Assembly: GCA_038207425.1 (NCBI GenBank)
Contig: JBBQZU010000004.1
Span: forward strand, 62,001-126,000
Origin: JBBQZU01 sp038207425
GTDB taxonomy: Bacteria > Bacteroidota > Bacteroidia > Flavobacteriales_D > Cryomorphaceae
Reading direction: 5' to 3'
DNA length: 64,000 bases
A program made the translations under genes and the position numbers. Position 1 is the first letter of the stretch. The number at the start of each line of letters is the position of its first letter. The notes below the pieces were generated by a model. It ran no database searches and was not told where the DNA came from. It worked only from the letters and a program-made list of their open reading frames with translations. Below, in pieces: positions 41,747 to 50,156 of the stretch.

Positions 41747-43585
41747 TTAAGCTTTAAATTTTTTATCTAGTTCGTCAGTGGTAAAGGTCACCACAATGGG
41801 TTTTCCGTTTGGCGTAAGCTGAGGTTGCTCACAGGCAAAAAGACTGTCTATCAAATCGAGCATTTCACGCGGCTGAAGTTCGCGCCCTTCTTTCACGCCG
41901 AGGCTTCGCGCCATGCTCATAGCCAAGCGTTCATGCATATTTGTTTGAAGGTCGGCGGCTGAGTGTTTGTATTGCTCAAGCATGGTTTCAATTAGGGTTT
42001 GAATTGGCATGTTGATGGCTTCACTTGGTATACCATTTATTACTACGGTATCGCCACCAAAACTGTCAATGGTAAATCCGAGCATATTCAATGGTTCAGC
42101 GAGGTCAGTAATCATAGCCCTGTCGGCAGGACTCAGTTCTAGTGTTTGCGGAAAAAGCAATTGCTGGCTGCTGCCCTGATTTCTCTGAAGCTTGGAGAGC
42201 GCTTTTTCGTATAAAATCCGCTCATGTGCGCGCTGCTGGTCAATGATCACCAAGCCTGACTTTATTTGGGTTAGAATATATTTCCGGTGCAATTGAAATA
42301 CTACCCGATTGGAGTTGTCAGTCTCGGCAGGTTCAGCTTCAACCGTAAGCACCTGTTGTGGTGCAGCATCTTCCTGTCGGCTTATTGAGTACAGGTTTTC
42401 CCAGCCTTTTGCGCTAAGCTGTCTTTGGCTTCCGCCAAATGAAGGCTCGGCCCGAAGCGATCCCACTCCTTTTACCGGTTGATCGAAAGGATTAAAATCA
42501 TAGTCTTTGCGCTCAGGTGGCGCTACAGATATATTTGCCGGAAGGGGATTGAGATTAAAGATATTCTCTTGGTCAAAATCAATGCTTGGAGAGATATTGT
42601 ATTTGCCAAGGCTGTTGCGCACTGCCGACCGTATGATGGCGTAGATGGAGCGCTCTTCGGCAAATTTGACTTCAGTTTTTGTGGGGTGTATATTGATGTC
42701 GATGCTCGAAGGATCGAGCCTCAGATAAATAAAATAGGAGGGGTGTGCATCGCGGGCTATCAAGTCTTGAAAAGCTGAAACTACCGCATGGTGCAAGTAC
42801 GGATTTTTAATAAAACGGTCGTTTACAAAAAAGTACTGTTCGCCCCGGGTTTTTTTGGCGTATTCCGGTTTGCAAATAAAGCCCGATACGCTCACTATGG
42901 CAGTATCTTCATTCACAGGTACCAACCGCTCGTTGTGCTTATGGCCGAATATGTTCACAATTCTTTGCCTGAGCTGCGAAGCTTTGAGATTAAAAAGTTC
43001 GGAGCCATTGTGAAACATACCAAAGCCCACACCGGGGTGGGCGAGTGCGACTCGTTCGAATTCTTCAATAATATGGCGCATTTCTACCGGATCGCTTTTC
43101 AGGAAGTTGCGCCGCGCCGGAGTATTGAAGAAGAGATTTTTTACTGCTACAGAAGTGCCACCCGGTGTGGAGCAAGGTTCTTGCAGCTCCACTTTGCTGC
43201 CCGCTATTACAAGGCGGGAGCCCAATTCATTTTCGCGAAGGCGTGTTTTCAATTCTACCTGCGCAATAGCTGCAATAGAAGCGAGTGCCTCACCTCTAAA
43301 ACCCTTGGTGCGTATTTGCCAAAGCTCTTCTGCATTGCGTATTTTGGAGGTGGCGTGGCGCTCAAAACTCATACGGGCATCGGTATCGCTCATGCCGCAG
43401 CCATTGTCTATAATCTGCATCAGCGTTTTTCCGGCATCTTTCACGATAAGCTGTACATCGCTTGCACCTGAATCTATAGCATTCTCAATCAGCTCCTTCA
43501 CTGCCGATGCGGGGCGCTGTACTACTTCACCGGCGGCAATTTGATTTGCCACCGCGTCAGGCAGGAGTTTTATGATGTCAGCCAT
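41747..43585 (-). CDS. mutL: DNA mismatch repair protein MutL
   Basis: A 612-residue GHKL ATPase linking MutS to strand removal. N-terminal motifs are IAAGEVVQRPASAVKELIENAIDSG, DNGCGM, ATSKI and KGFRGEALASI. A linker (about 340-420) leads to the dimerisation domain. The C-terminal part has QQRAHERILYEKAL. I do not see the DQHAxxExxxxE endonuclease motif in full (QQRAHERI instead), and CEQPQLTPNGKPIVV is the conserved end. Its ATG directly follows the stop of the 106-aa gene with zero spacing. Confidence 0.96.
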   Translation of the reverse strand: MADIIKLLPDAVANQIAAGEVVQRPASAVKELIENAIDSGASDVQLIVKDAGKTLMQIIDNGCGMSDTDARMSFERHATSKIRNAEELWQIRTKGFRGEALASIAAIAQVELKTRLRENELGSRLVIAGSKVELQEPCSTPGGTSVAVKNLFFNTPARRNFLKSDPVEMRHIIEEFERVALAHPGVGFGMFHNGSELFNLKASQLRQRIVNIFGHKHNERLVPVNEDTAIVSVSGFICKPEYAKKTRGEQYFFVNDRFIKNPYLHHAVVSAFQDLIARDAHPSYFIYLRLDPSSIDINIHPTKTEVKFAEERSIYAIIRSAVRNSLGKYNISPSIDFDQENIFNLNPLPANISVAPPERKDYDFNPFDQPVKGVGSLRAEPSFGGSQRQLSAKGWENLYSISRQEDAAPQQVLTVEAEPAETDNSNRVVFQLHRKYILTQIKSGLVIIDQQRAHERILYEKALSKLQRNQGSSQQLLFPQTLELSPADRAMITDLAEPLNMLGFTIDSFGGDTVVINGIPSEAINMPIQTLIETMLEQYKHSAADLQTNMHERLAMSMARSLGVKEGRELQPREMLDLIDSLFACEQPQLTPNGKPIVVTFTTDELDKKFKA

Positions 43586-43906
43586 TTAAAGGATAAATCC
43601 GAATTTTTTGAATATGAGGTATAAGATAACCAATAGCGCCGCCAAAATTAGCAAAAGCCGCGATCCTGAGTTGCGCTGTTGACGGCGTGTTTCTTTTCTG
43701 TGCCACGACTCAGAAATCCGCTCCCTGAGATGTGATTCATAGGTAGTGCCAAGCCCTTTTTCACGCTCCATTTCTTCTTCAATTTCTTTTCGGCGTTTTT
43801 CAAGACGCTCCTTGCGCTCATCGAAAGTCCGCGGTTGATAATCAAATTTCTTGATGCTGTTGTGTTCTCTCAACTTGAATAATGATGGAAGTCTCGGCGC
43901 TTTCAT
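43586..43906 (-). CDS. Small tail-anchored protein upstream of mutL
   Basis: A 106-residue protein. A highly charged coiled-coil-like middle (FDERKERLEKRRKEIEEEME) is followed by a single C-terminal hydrophobic helix (about 83-100, LLLILAALLVILYLIF). The topology would be a cytoplasmic helix anchored by its tail. I recall similar short genes next to mutL in other Bacteroidota but no function. It starts the mutL-rhomboid-rhomboid-EEP run, with zero spacing to mutL. Confidence 0.75.
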   Translation of the reverse strand: MKAPRLPSLFKLREHNSIKKFDYQPRTFDERKERLEKRRKEIEEEMEREKGLGTTYESHLRERISESWHRKETRRQQRNSGSRLLLILAALLVILYLIFKKFGFIL

Positions 43907-44075
43907 AGTGGTTCAATTCTTGTATTTAAAACTTCTCAGGCACAAGTTAAGTCAATTTTGCGTTGTACTCTTGGTAATGAAACAATAGTCATTGGCATCA
44001 GTATGTGGATAAGTTGACCCAGAGGTGCTGTGTGGCTTGAAAAGCAGAAGTAACTTCGTTAACAAATATCGCTCC

Positions 44076-47045
44076 ATGAACATTAAACAGAACTTTCTGA
44101 CATTGGTTGTCATATTTTGCGCAATTGCTGCTGCGGCTCAGGATGGAAAACCTGAGTTCCTGCAAAAACCATCGCCTTGGACCGACTCACTTATGGCTGA
44201 GCTTTCGCTTGATGAGCGCATCGGGCAGTTGTTTATGGTGGCAGCATATAGCAACAAAGATGTGGCGCATGAAAAGGAATTACAAAAGCTCGTAGAAAAC
44301 CAGCATATCGGTGGATTGATCTTCTTTCAGGGAGGCCCTGTGCGTCAAGCCAATATTTACAACCGGCTGCAAAAAGTGGCCAAAGTGCCACTTTGGGTAG
44401 GAATAGACGGGGAGTGGGGACTTGCCATGCGACTTGATAGCACCATAAAATTTCCATATCAGATGGCACTTGGTGCTATTAAAAACGATTCGCTGATAGA
44501 GGCTATGGGCGCTGAAATAGGCCGTCAGTGCCGAAGGCTGGGAATACAAATAAATTTTGCCCCGGTAGTTGATGTGAATAACAACCCGGCAAATCCGGTT
44601 ATTGGCTTCAGGTCATTTGGCGAAAGCCGCGAAAACGTAGCACTGAAATCAGCGGCTTATGTGCGCGGGTTGCAATCGCAAAAAGTACTCGCCAATGCCA
44701 AACATTTTCCTGGACATGGTGATACTGATACCGATTCGCATCTCGCATTGCCTGTGATCAAACATGATCTTGCGCGGCTGAAAAGTGTTGAGCTATACCC
44801 CTTTGCTGAGCTTTTTAGCAAAAAATTGGCATCAGTGATGGTGGCACATCTTCATATTCCGGCGTTAGATAGCACCCCAAACTTGGCAAGCACGCTTTCG
44901 CCAAAAGTTGTAAATGGATTGTTGAAGAATGAAATGCGCTTTCAGGGATTGGCATTTACCGATGCGCTCAATATGAAGGGTGTATCAAGCTTCTACAAAC
45001 CGGGAGAAGTAGACTGGCTGGCGCTCAAGGCTGGCAATGATGTACTGCTTTTTGCAGAAGATGTGCCTAAAGCCGTAGCCAGAATAAAAGCGGCAATAGC
45101 AAGTGGTGAGTACACCGAAGAAAAATTGAATTCCAGCGTCCGCAAAATATTGCAAGCCAAGGAGTGGAATGGCGTTCATCGCAAACGCTTTGTACAAATG
45201 AAGAATTTGTATGAAGACCTGAATACGCCGGCAGCACTGCACCTCAAAAAGAAGCTTAGCGAAGCGGCCATAACCATCGTCAAAAACAAGAATGCTATTT
45301 TACCACTGCGCGATCTTGCCAACCGCGAAATTGCAGTGGTTACCATTGGAGGTAATGGCACTGTATTTAAAAATAGACTAGCCAAGCACGCGCGTTTTGA
45401 CGCTTCAGAATGTAGCGCAGCTCCAACGGCAGCAGAAATTAAGCAGGTAAAGGATGTTGTTGCCAAGAAGAATACCATTATTATAAATGTAGAAGGCACC
45501 AACAACACACCCGGCAAGAACTTTGGACTTACCACCGCGGCAATAGACCTGATTGAATCAATTGCTGCTGATAAGCCGGTGGTGTTGGTACATATGGGCA
45601 ATCCCTATGCGCTTGCCAAACTGAAGAACCCGGGAAATTTATCGGCTATTGTAGTGGGTTATCAGAATGAAGGCAATCTGAGTAGAAGTGCTGCCGAAGC
45701 CATTATGGGAGCAATTCCGGTGAGTGGCAGGCTGCCGGTGTCTATCGGGAATTACTACCCCGCTCTTACAGGAATTGAAATTTTATTGGCTACCCGAATA
45801 TACTATTCTACGCCAATGGAATATGGACTTGCCAGTAATGCTTTTGACAAAGTTGATAGCCTCGCAATATATGGCTTACGCCAGAAAGCGTATCCCGGAT
45901 GTCAGATATTGGTGGCCAAAGGAGGTAAGGTAATCTACAATAAGACTTTTGGTTTTCAGACCTACGAAGATGTCGACCCGGTAAGAACCACAGACATTTA
46001 TGATCTTGCCAGCATTACCAAAATTGCAGCGAGTACCATCAGCCTCATGAAACTGCAGGATATGGGTAAGTTTTCTTTGGACAATACGCTTGCTCAATAT
46101 TTTCCTGAAATTCCTGCGAATAGTCCTTACAGACCATTGGTGATGCGTAAAATAATGGCCCACGTAGCCGGTTTGCCTGCTTGGGTGCCCTTTTATCAAG
46201 CTACCTTATCAAAAGGTGAGCTCAGATGGGATGTATATTCCCGATCACAATCTGATCTGTATAGTTTGCGCGTGGCCAATAGAATTTATATGAACAAGAC
46301 AGTGAGTGATTCGCTATTCTACAAAATTCTTGAAACTCCTTTGCGCCCTGATGAGAAATATAAATACAGCGACATAGGCTACTATTTTGTTCGAGATATT
46401 ATACAGCGTCAAAGCGGCGATAGGATTGATGCTTTTGCAGAGAAGAATTTTTATATGCCACTTGGGCTGAACACCATGGGGTATCTTCCATTGGACCGGG
46501 TGGACCGTGAGCGAATTATTCCTACGGAGTACGACAAGGATTTCCGCAAGCAGCTCATTCGGGGTGATGTGCATGATCCCGGAGCGGCCATGCAGGGTGG
46601 AGTAGGAGGTCATGCAGGGCTTTTTAGCAATGCCGAAGACTTGGCGGTACTTATGCAAATGCTTGTGAATGGTGGAACATACGGCGGAGAGCGATACCTT
46701 AAAGCTGAAACAGTTGAAGAATATACCAATTGCCAATATTGCACATCAGAACTTGATGAGAATCGGCGCGGTGCAGGCTTCGACAAGCCCTACCTTCGTG
46801 AAGGAGCCGGGCCTACCTGCAAATGCGTAAGCTTCGATTCATATGGGCATACGGGCTTCACAGGTACTATGGTTTGGGCTGATCCAATAGAAGGTATTGT
46901 TTATGTATTTCTCAGCAACCGCGTTTATCCCACCGCTGAGAACAACAAGCTCTCTAAACTCGACATTAGAGCCCGCATTCAGGAAGAGATATATAAAGTG
47001 CTCAAGCCGAATGGACTTAGTATGGGTATAAAGGCGAGTATGTAA
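44076..47045 (+). CDS. Exported GH3 beta-N-acetylhexosaminidase fused to a serine beta-lactamase-like domain
   Basis: A 989-residue protein starting at ATG 44076, where the signal peptide (NFLTLVVIFCAIAAAAQ) begins; the frame is open from 44025. Residues about 25-370 form a GH3 (NagZ-type) barrel with KHFPGHGDTDTDSH, the catalytic His/Asp loop, and the nucleophile Asp in FTDALNMKGVS. A GH3 C-terminal domain (about 385-590) follows. The last 380 residues are a class C beta-lactamase/PBP-like domain with DLASITKIAAS (SxxK), KYSDIGYY (YxN-like) and GHTGFTG (KTG-like). It probably trims peptidoglycan sugar and stem peptide in the periplasm. Confidence 0.92.
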   Translation: MNIKQNFLTLVVIFCAIAAAAQDGKPEFLQKPSPWTDSLMAELSLDERIGQLFMVAAYSNKDVAHEKELQKLVENQHIGGLIFFQGGPVRQANIYNRLQKVAKVPLWVGIDGEWGLAMRLDSTIKFPYQMALGAIKNDSLIEAMGAEIGRQCRRLGIQINFAPVVDVNNNPANPVIGFRSFGESRENVALKSAAYVRGLQSQKVLANAKHFPGHGDTDTDSHLALPVIKHDLARLKSVELYPFAELFSKKLASVMVAHLHIPALDSTPNLASTLSPKVVNGLLKNEMRFQGLAFTDALNMKGVSSFYKPGEVDWLALKAGNDVLLFAEDVPKAVARIKAAIASGEYTEEKLNSSVRKILQAKEWNGVHRKRFVQMKNLYEDLNTPAALHLKKKLSEAAITIVKNKNAILPLRDLANREIAVVTIGGNGTVFKNRLAKHARFDASECSAAPTAAEIKQVKDVVAKKNTIIINVEGTNNTPGKNFGLTTAAIDLIESIAADKPVVLVHMGNPYALAKLKNPGNLSAIVVGYQNEGNLSRSAAEAIMGAIPVSGRLPVSIGNYYPALTGIEILLATRIYYSTPMEYGLASNAFDKVDSLAIYGLRQKAYPGCQILVAKGGKVIYNKTFGFQTYEDVDPVRTTDIYDLASITKIAASTISLMKLQDMGKFSLDNTLAQYFPEIPANSPYRPLVMRKIMAHVAGLPAWVPFYQATLSKGELRWDVYSRSQSDLYSLRVANRIYMNKTVSDSLFYKILETPLRPDEKYKYSDIGYYFVRDIIQRQSGDRIDAFAEKNFYMPLGLNTMGYLPLDRVDRERIIPTEYDKDFRKQLIRGDVHDPGAAMQGGVGGHAGLFSNAEDLAVLMQMLVNGGTYGGERYLKAETVEEYTNCQYCTSELDENRRGAGFDKPYLREGAGPTCKCVSFDSYGHTGFTGTMVWADPIEGIVYVFLSNRVYPTAENNKLSKLDIRARIQEEIYKVLKPNGLSMGIKASM

Positions 47046-47065
47046 TTTCGCTTTCGCGGAAAGCA

Positions 47066-48412
47066 TCAAACTGCCCCCATCCTTAGCGCAAATTTATTCA
47101 CCTGCATCTGAAACCTGCTCAGTAGAAGGATTGCTGAAATGGTAAGTCCGCCGGCCAAAGCATACCAAATGCCCATCGCTCCATAAGGTGAGTATTGAGC
47201 TAGCAGCCATGCAGCGGGCAAGGCAATTATCCAGTAGGCGAAAAACGTAATCAGGGTTGGTACCCTCACATCGGTAAATCCCCGCAAAGCGCCCAGACCC
47301 ACTGCCTGCAAACCGTCTGAAAGCTGAAATATTACAACCACGATGAGCATTTTGCCCGCAAGGGCCAATACCATTTCATCTTTCGAATAAAATCCTGCAA
47401 GTGTATTTTTAAACAACAGAATAATCAATCCTGCTAACCCCATCCAAGCAGCGGTCATGATAAAAAGACTACGCGCCGCCATCCGGAGATTGCGCACATC
47501 GCCACGGCCCGATTGATTGCCAATACGAATAGTGGCCGCAGAGCCCAATCCCGTTGCCGCCATATAACTCACACTGGCTATGTTGATTGCTATTTGATGT
47601 GAAGCCAACGCATTTGCACCCAGCGTGCCCGCTATCACAGCCGCTATTGAAAATGCACTCACTTCAAAAATATATTGCAAGCCACTGGGTATGCCCACCT
47701 GGAGTAATTTTCTGATTGCAACCCTGTTAAATTGTACTTTGAATAATCCCTTAATATGTGTTGTGAACCGCTTGTGATTGCGGATGTACCATACCATGAG
47801 AACCACCATTAAAATCCTGGATATAAGCGTAGCAACTGCGGCCCCATTTACCCCCATTTCAGGCATTCCCCATTTGCCATATATGAGCAGGTAGTTCAGA
47901 CCAACGTTTACCAAATTGCAAATAATACTTACCGCCATTGCCACCCTTGTTTGCGAGAGCCCTTCGGCAAATTGCTTGAAGGTGAGAAATACCATCAACG
48001 GAATTATTGAGCTGCCAACGATGTACATGTAAGGGCTGGCAATTATTACCACTTGCTCATCCTGACCCAAATGCTGCAATGCAGGAACTACTGCGGCGAC
48101 AAGCACAAACAAAACTATGCTCGCTCCAGTATTTAGCCAAAGCGAATTGCGTAAGAACATTCCCTGAAGATGAGAGCGGTTTTTTCCGTCGGCGTAAGCC
48201 ACAAGTGGAGTTAACCCGTATGATAGGCCAATACCGAAGAGCATGAAAATTGCATAGATGCTATTGGCCAAAGCCACTGCAGCCAGTTGTACGGTGCCGA
48301 GTTGACCTACCATAATGCTGTCGGCGACGCTAACCATCATGTGTCCCAACTGCCCTATCATTACAGGAATGGCGAGGTGAAGGTTTGTTTTATAGTGTTG
48401 AGCCGTCGTCAT
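47066..48412 (-). CDS. MATE-family multidrug efflux transporter
   Basis: A 448-residue membrane protein with 12 predicted helices in two pseudo-symmetric halves. Family cues are IPVMIGQLGHMMVSVADSIMVGQLG at the N-terminus, GIPSGLQYIFEVSAFS at the start of the second half, and GLGSAATIRIGNQSGRGD. MATE proteins export cationic drugs with sodium or protons. The frame can be read from a TTG at 48424, but that codon is part of the TACCTTTG promoter element. The ATG at 48412 is therefore preferred, leaving a leader of only about 5 nt. Confidence 0.93.
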   Translation of the reverse strand: MTTAQHYKTNLHLAIPVMIGQLGHMMVSVADSIMVGQLGTVQLAAVALANSIYAIFMLFGIGLSYGLTPLVAYADGKNRSHLQGMFLRNSLWLNTGASIVLFVLVAAVVPALQHLGQDEQVVIIASPYMYIVGSSIIPLMVFLTFKQFAEGLSQTRVAMAVSIICNLVNVGLNYLLIYGKWGMPEMGVNGAAVATLISRILMVVLMVWYIRNHKRFTTHIKGLFKVQFNRVAIRKLLQVGIPSGLQYIFEVSAFSIAAVIAGTLGANALASHQIAINIASVSYMAATGLGSAATIRIGNQSGRGDVRNLRMAARSLFIMTAAWMGLAGLIILLFKNTLAGFYSKDEMVLALAGKMLIVVVIFQLSDGLQAVGLGALRGFTDVRVPTLITFFAYWIIALPAAWLLAQYSPYGAMGIWYALAGGLTISAILLLSRFQMQVNKFALRMGAV

Positions 48413-48421
48413 AGCGGGCGG

Positions 48422-48429
48422 CAAAGGTA
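48422..48429 (-). promoter_or_regulatory. TAnnTTTG promoter element of the MATE gene
   Basis: TACCTTTG on the minus strand ends 9 bases before the ATG at 48412, giving a very short leader. Confidence 0.55.
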
Positions 48430-48455
48430 AGCTCTATTTCCCGTAAGGAACCACC

Positions 48456-48488
48456 AAAAAAGAAGCGGAGCTCTGGATACTCCGCTTC
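48456..48488 (-). terminator. Intrinsic terminator after trpB2
   Basis: On the minus strand GAAGCGGAG and CTCCGCTTC (9-bp stem, 9-base loop) are followed by T6 (48461..48456). It separates trpB2 from the MATE gene. Confidence 0.85.
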
Positions 48489-48536
48489 ATTTGATTTTGC
48501 GGGCGTTTTCATAGCACTACGCCGCAACCATTTCTA

Positions 48537-49871
48537 TCAGATTTTAGCTGTTTCAATATATTCGTGGTCTATCAATTTACCTGCCATAAACGATTCATAA
48601 GCTGATAGATCAAAGTGACCGTGACCACACAGGTTGAAGAGTATCGTTTTTGATTTACCTTCTTCCTTGGCTCGGTTAGCTTCTTCTATAACCTGTGCTA
48701 TGGCATAGGTGGCTTCGGGTGCGGGAATTATTCCTTCACTTTGCGCGAAGGCAATTCCTGCGCGGAAGCAATCGTTTTGTTGTCGAGCTCTTGCTGAAAT
48801 AAGACCATCCTTCAGTAATTGACTTACCAGAATTCCGGCACCGTGGTACCTGAGGCCTCCGGCGTGAATATCAGCCGGTACAAAATCGTGACCGAGCGTA
48901 TACATTGGCAAAAGGGGGGTCATGCCAATGGTATCGCCAAAGTCATACCTGAACTCTCCTTTGGTGAGTTTAGGACACGATGTTGGCTCTACTGCAATAC
49001 ATTGAATTTTACTTCCTTCCTGAAAGTTTTTCCTGAGAAAGGGAAAAGCAATTCCGGCAAAATTTGAACCACCGCCGAAAGGAGCAATAATCATATCGGG
49101 CATATCACCTGCCATTTCAAATTGCTTTTCGGCTTCAAGGCCAATGATGGTTTGATGCAACAGAACATGGTTCAGAACGCTGCCTAGGGCATATTTGGTT
49201 TTATCATCAAAAGCTGCAAGTTCTATGGCTTCAGAAATGGCAATACCGAGACTCCCTGAACTATCAGGATACTGAGCGAGTATGGTTCGACCTGCTTGTG
49301 TGCGGTTGCTTGGTGAAGCATACACATCTGCACCATAGGCATTCATCATTATTTTGCGGTAAGGCTTTTGATCGAAGCTGAGTTTTACCATATACACTTC
49401 GAGTTCTATACCGAATTGCTTGCATGCAAAACTTAGCGCGCTGCCCCATTGACCCGCACCGGTTTCAGTAGTAATACGCTTTACACCCTGCATCATATTA
49501 TAGTAGGCTTGTGGAATAGCGGTATTGGGTTTATGAGAGCCTGATGGGCTTCCGCCTTCGTATTTGTAATAAATACGTGCTGGCGTATCGAGGGCTTTTT
49601 CTAGCCTGTGGGCTCTGAATAGCGGGCTGGGCCTGTATAGCTTATACAAATCAAGCACCTGCTCAGGAATGTCAATATACCGTTCAGTGCTGACTTCCTG
49701 CTTGATTAGTTCCAATGGGAAAAGTGGCTCAAGAGCCTCCGGGCCAATCGGTTCTTTTGTGCCGGGATGCAAAGGAGGCAAAGGTTTATTTGGCATATCT
49801 GCCATGATATTGTACCACGCTTTGGGCATTTGAGATTCTTCAAGGATGAATTTGTGTTGTTTTGTGCGCAT
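48537..49871 (-). CDS. trpB2: TrpB2-type tryptophan synthase beta chain
   Basis: A 444-residue PLP enzyme. The N-terminal extension, YRPSPLFRAHRLEK, GSHKPNTA with the PLP lysine, ETGAGQWG in place of the catalytic ETGAGQHG, and the phosphate-binding FGGGSNFAG mark the TrpB2 subfamily, which works without the usual TrpA interface. It makes tryptophan from indole and serine; some family members may act on phosphoserine. It stands alone, not in a trp operon. It is preceded by a leader peptide with three consecutive Trp codons and a terminator, so expression should respond to tryptophan charging. Confidence 0.93.
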   Translation of the reverse strand: MRTKQHKFILEESQMPKAWYNIMADMPNKPLPPLHPGTKEPIGPEALEPLFPLELIKQEVSTERYIDIPEQVLDLYKLYRPSPLFRAHRLEKALDTPARIYYKYEGGSPSGSHKPNTAIPQAYYNMMQGVKRITTETGAGQWGSALSFACKQFGIELEVYMVKLSFDQKPYRKIMMNAYGADVYASPSNRTQAGRTILAQYPDSSGSLGIAISEAIELAAFDDKTKYALGSVLNHVLLHQTIIGLEAEKQFEMAGDMPDMIIAPFGGGSNFAGIAFPFLRKNFQEGSKIQCIAVEPTSCPKLTKGEFRYDFGDTIGMTPLLPMYTLGHDFVPADIHAGGLRYHGAGILVSQLLKDGLISARARQQNDCFRAGIAFAQSEGIIPAPEATYAIAQVIEEANRAKEEGKSKTILFNLCGHGHFDLSAYESFMAGKLIDHEYIETAKI

Positions 49872-49902
49872 GATATTTGGATTTTAAAGATTTGCAGAAA
49901 CG

Positions 49903-49931
49903 AAAAAAGCCCGCTGCGATGTGCAGCGGGC
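49903..49931 (-). terminator. Attenuator terminator upstream of trpB2
   Basis: On the minus strand GCCCGCTGC (49931..49923), loop ACATC, GCAGCGGGC (49917..49909), then T6 (49908..49903). It sits 34 bases after the leader-peptide stop and 31 bases before the trpB2 start, the position expected for transcription attenuation. Confidence 0.88.
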
Positions 49932-49964
49932 TTTGATTATTATTGGTTTTATTGTACTCTCTGA

Positions 49965-50045
49965 TTACAATTTACGCCATAGGGCCGCCACACAGAAATA
50001 TTCTGAGTGCCACCACCATGATTGAACTGTAAATTGTTTTTGCAT
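49965..50045 (-). CDS. Trp-rich leader peptide of the trpB2 attenuator
   Basis: A 26-residue peptide reading MQKQFTVQSWWWHSEYF for residues 1-17 and ending ALWRKL. Trp codons occur at positions 10, 11, 12 and 23. It begins 4 nt after a TATATTTG promoter and is followed by an intrinsic terminator before trpB2. A perfect 9-bp inverted repeat, ACAATTTAC (50037..50029) and GTAAATTGT (49975..49967), brackets the coding region. A second hairpin, CAGAA-TAT-TTCTG (50005..49993), lies just after the Trp triplet. Ribosome stalling at the Trp codons would change pairing. The layout fits the class I recall as Bacteroid-trp RNA. Confidence 0.85.
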   Translation of the reverse strand: MQKQFTVQSWWWHSEYFCVAALWRKL

Positions 50046-50049
50046 TGCA

Positions 50050-50081
50050 CAAATATAAACCAAAGAATTAGCAGAAAGCAA
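50050..50081 (-). promoter_or_regulatory. Promoter of the trp leader
   Basis: On the minus strand TTG (50081..50079), 21 bases, TATATTTG (50057..50050), then 4 bases and the leader ATG. The leader mRNA should therefore begin at or next to its start codon. Confidence 0.7.
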
Positions 50082-50156
50082 GCGCTTTCAAATAAGAAAT
50101 TGAAGTGCTTTCGATATAAATTGAAAAAGTAAACATTCCTTTCGGGCGTCTCGAGT

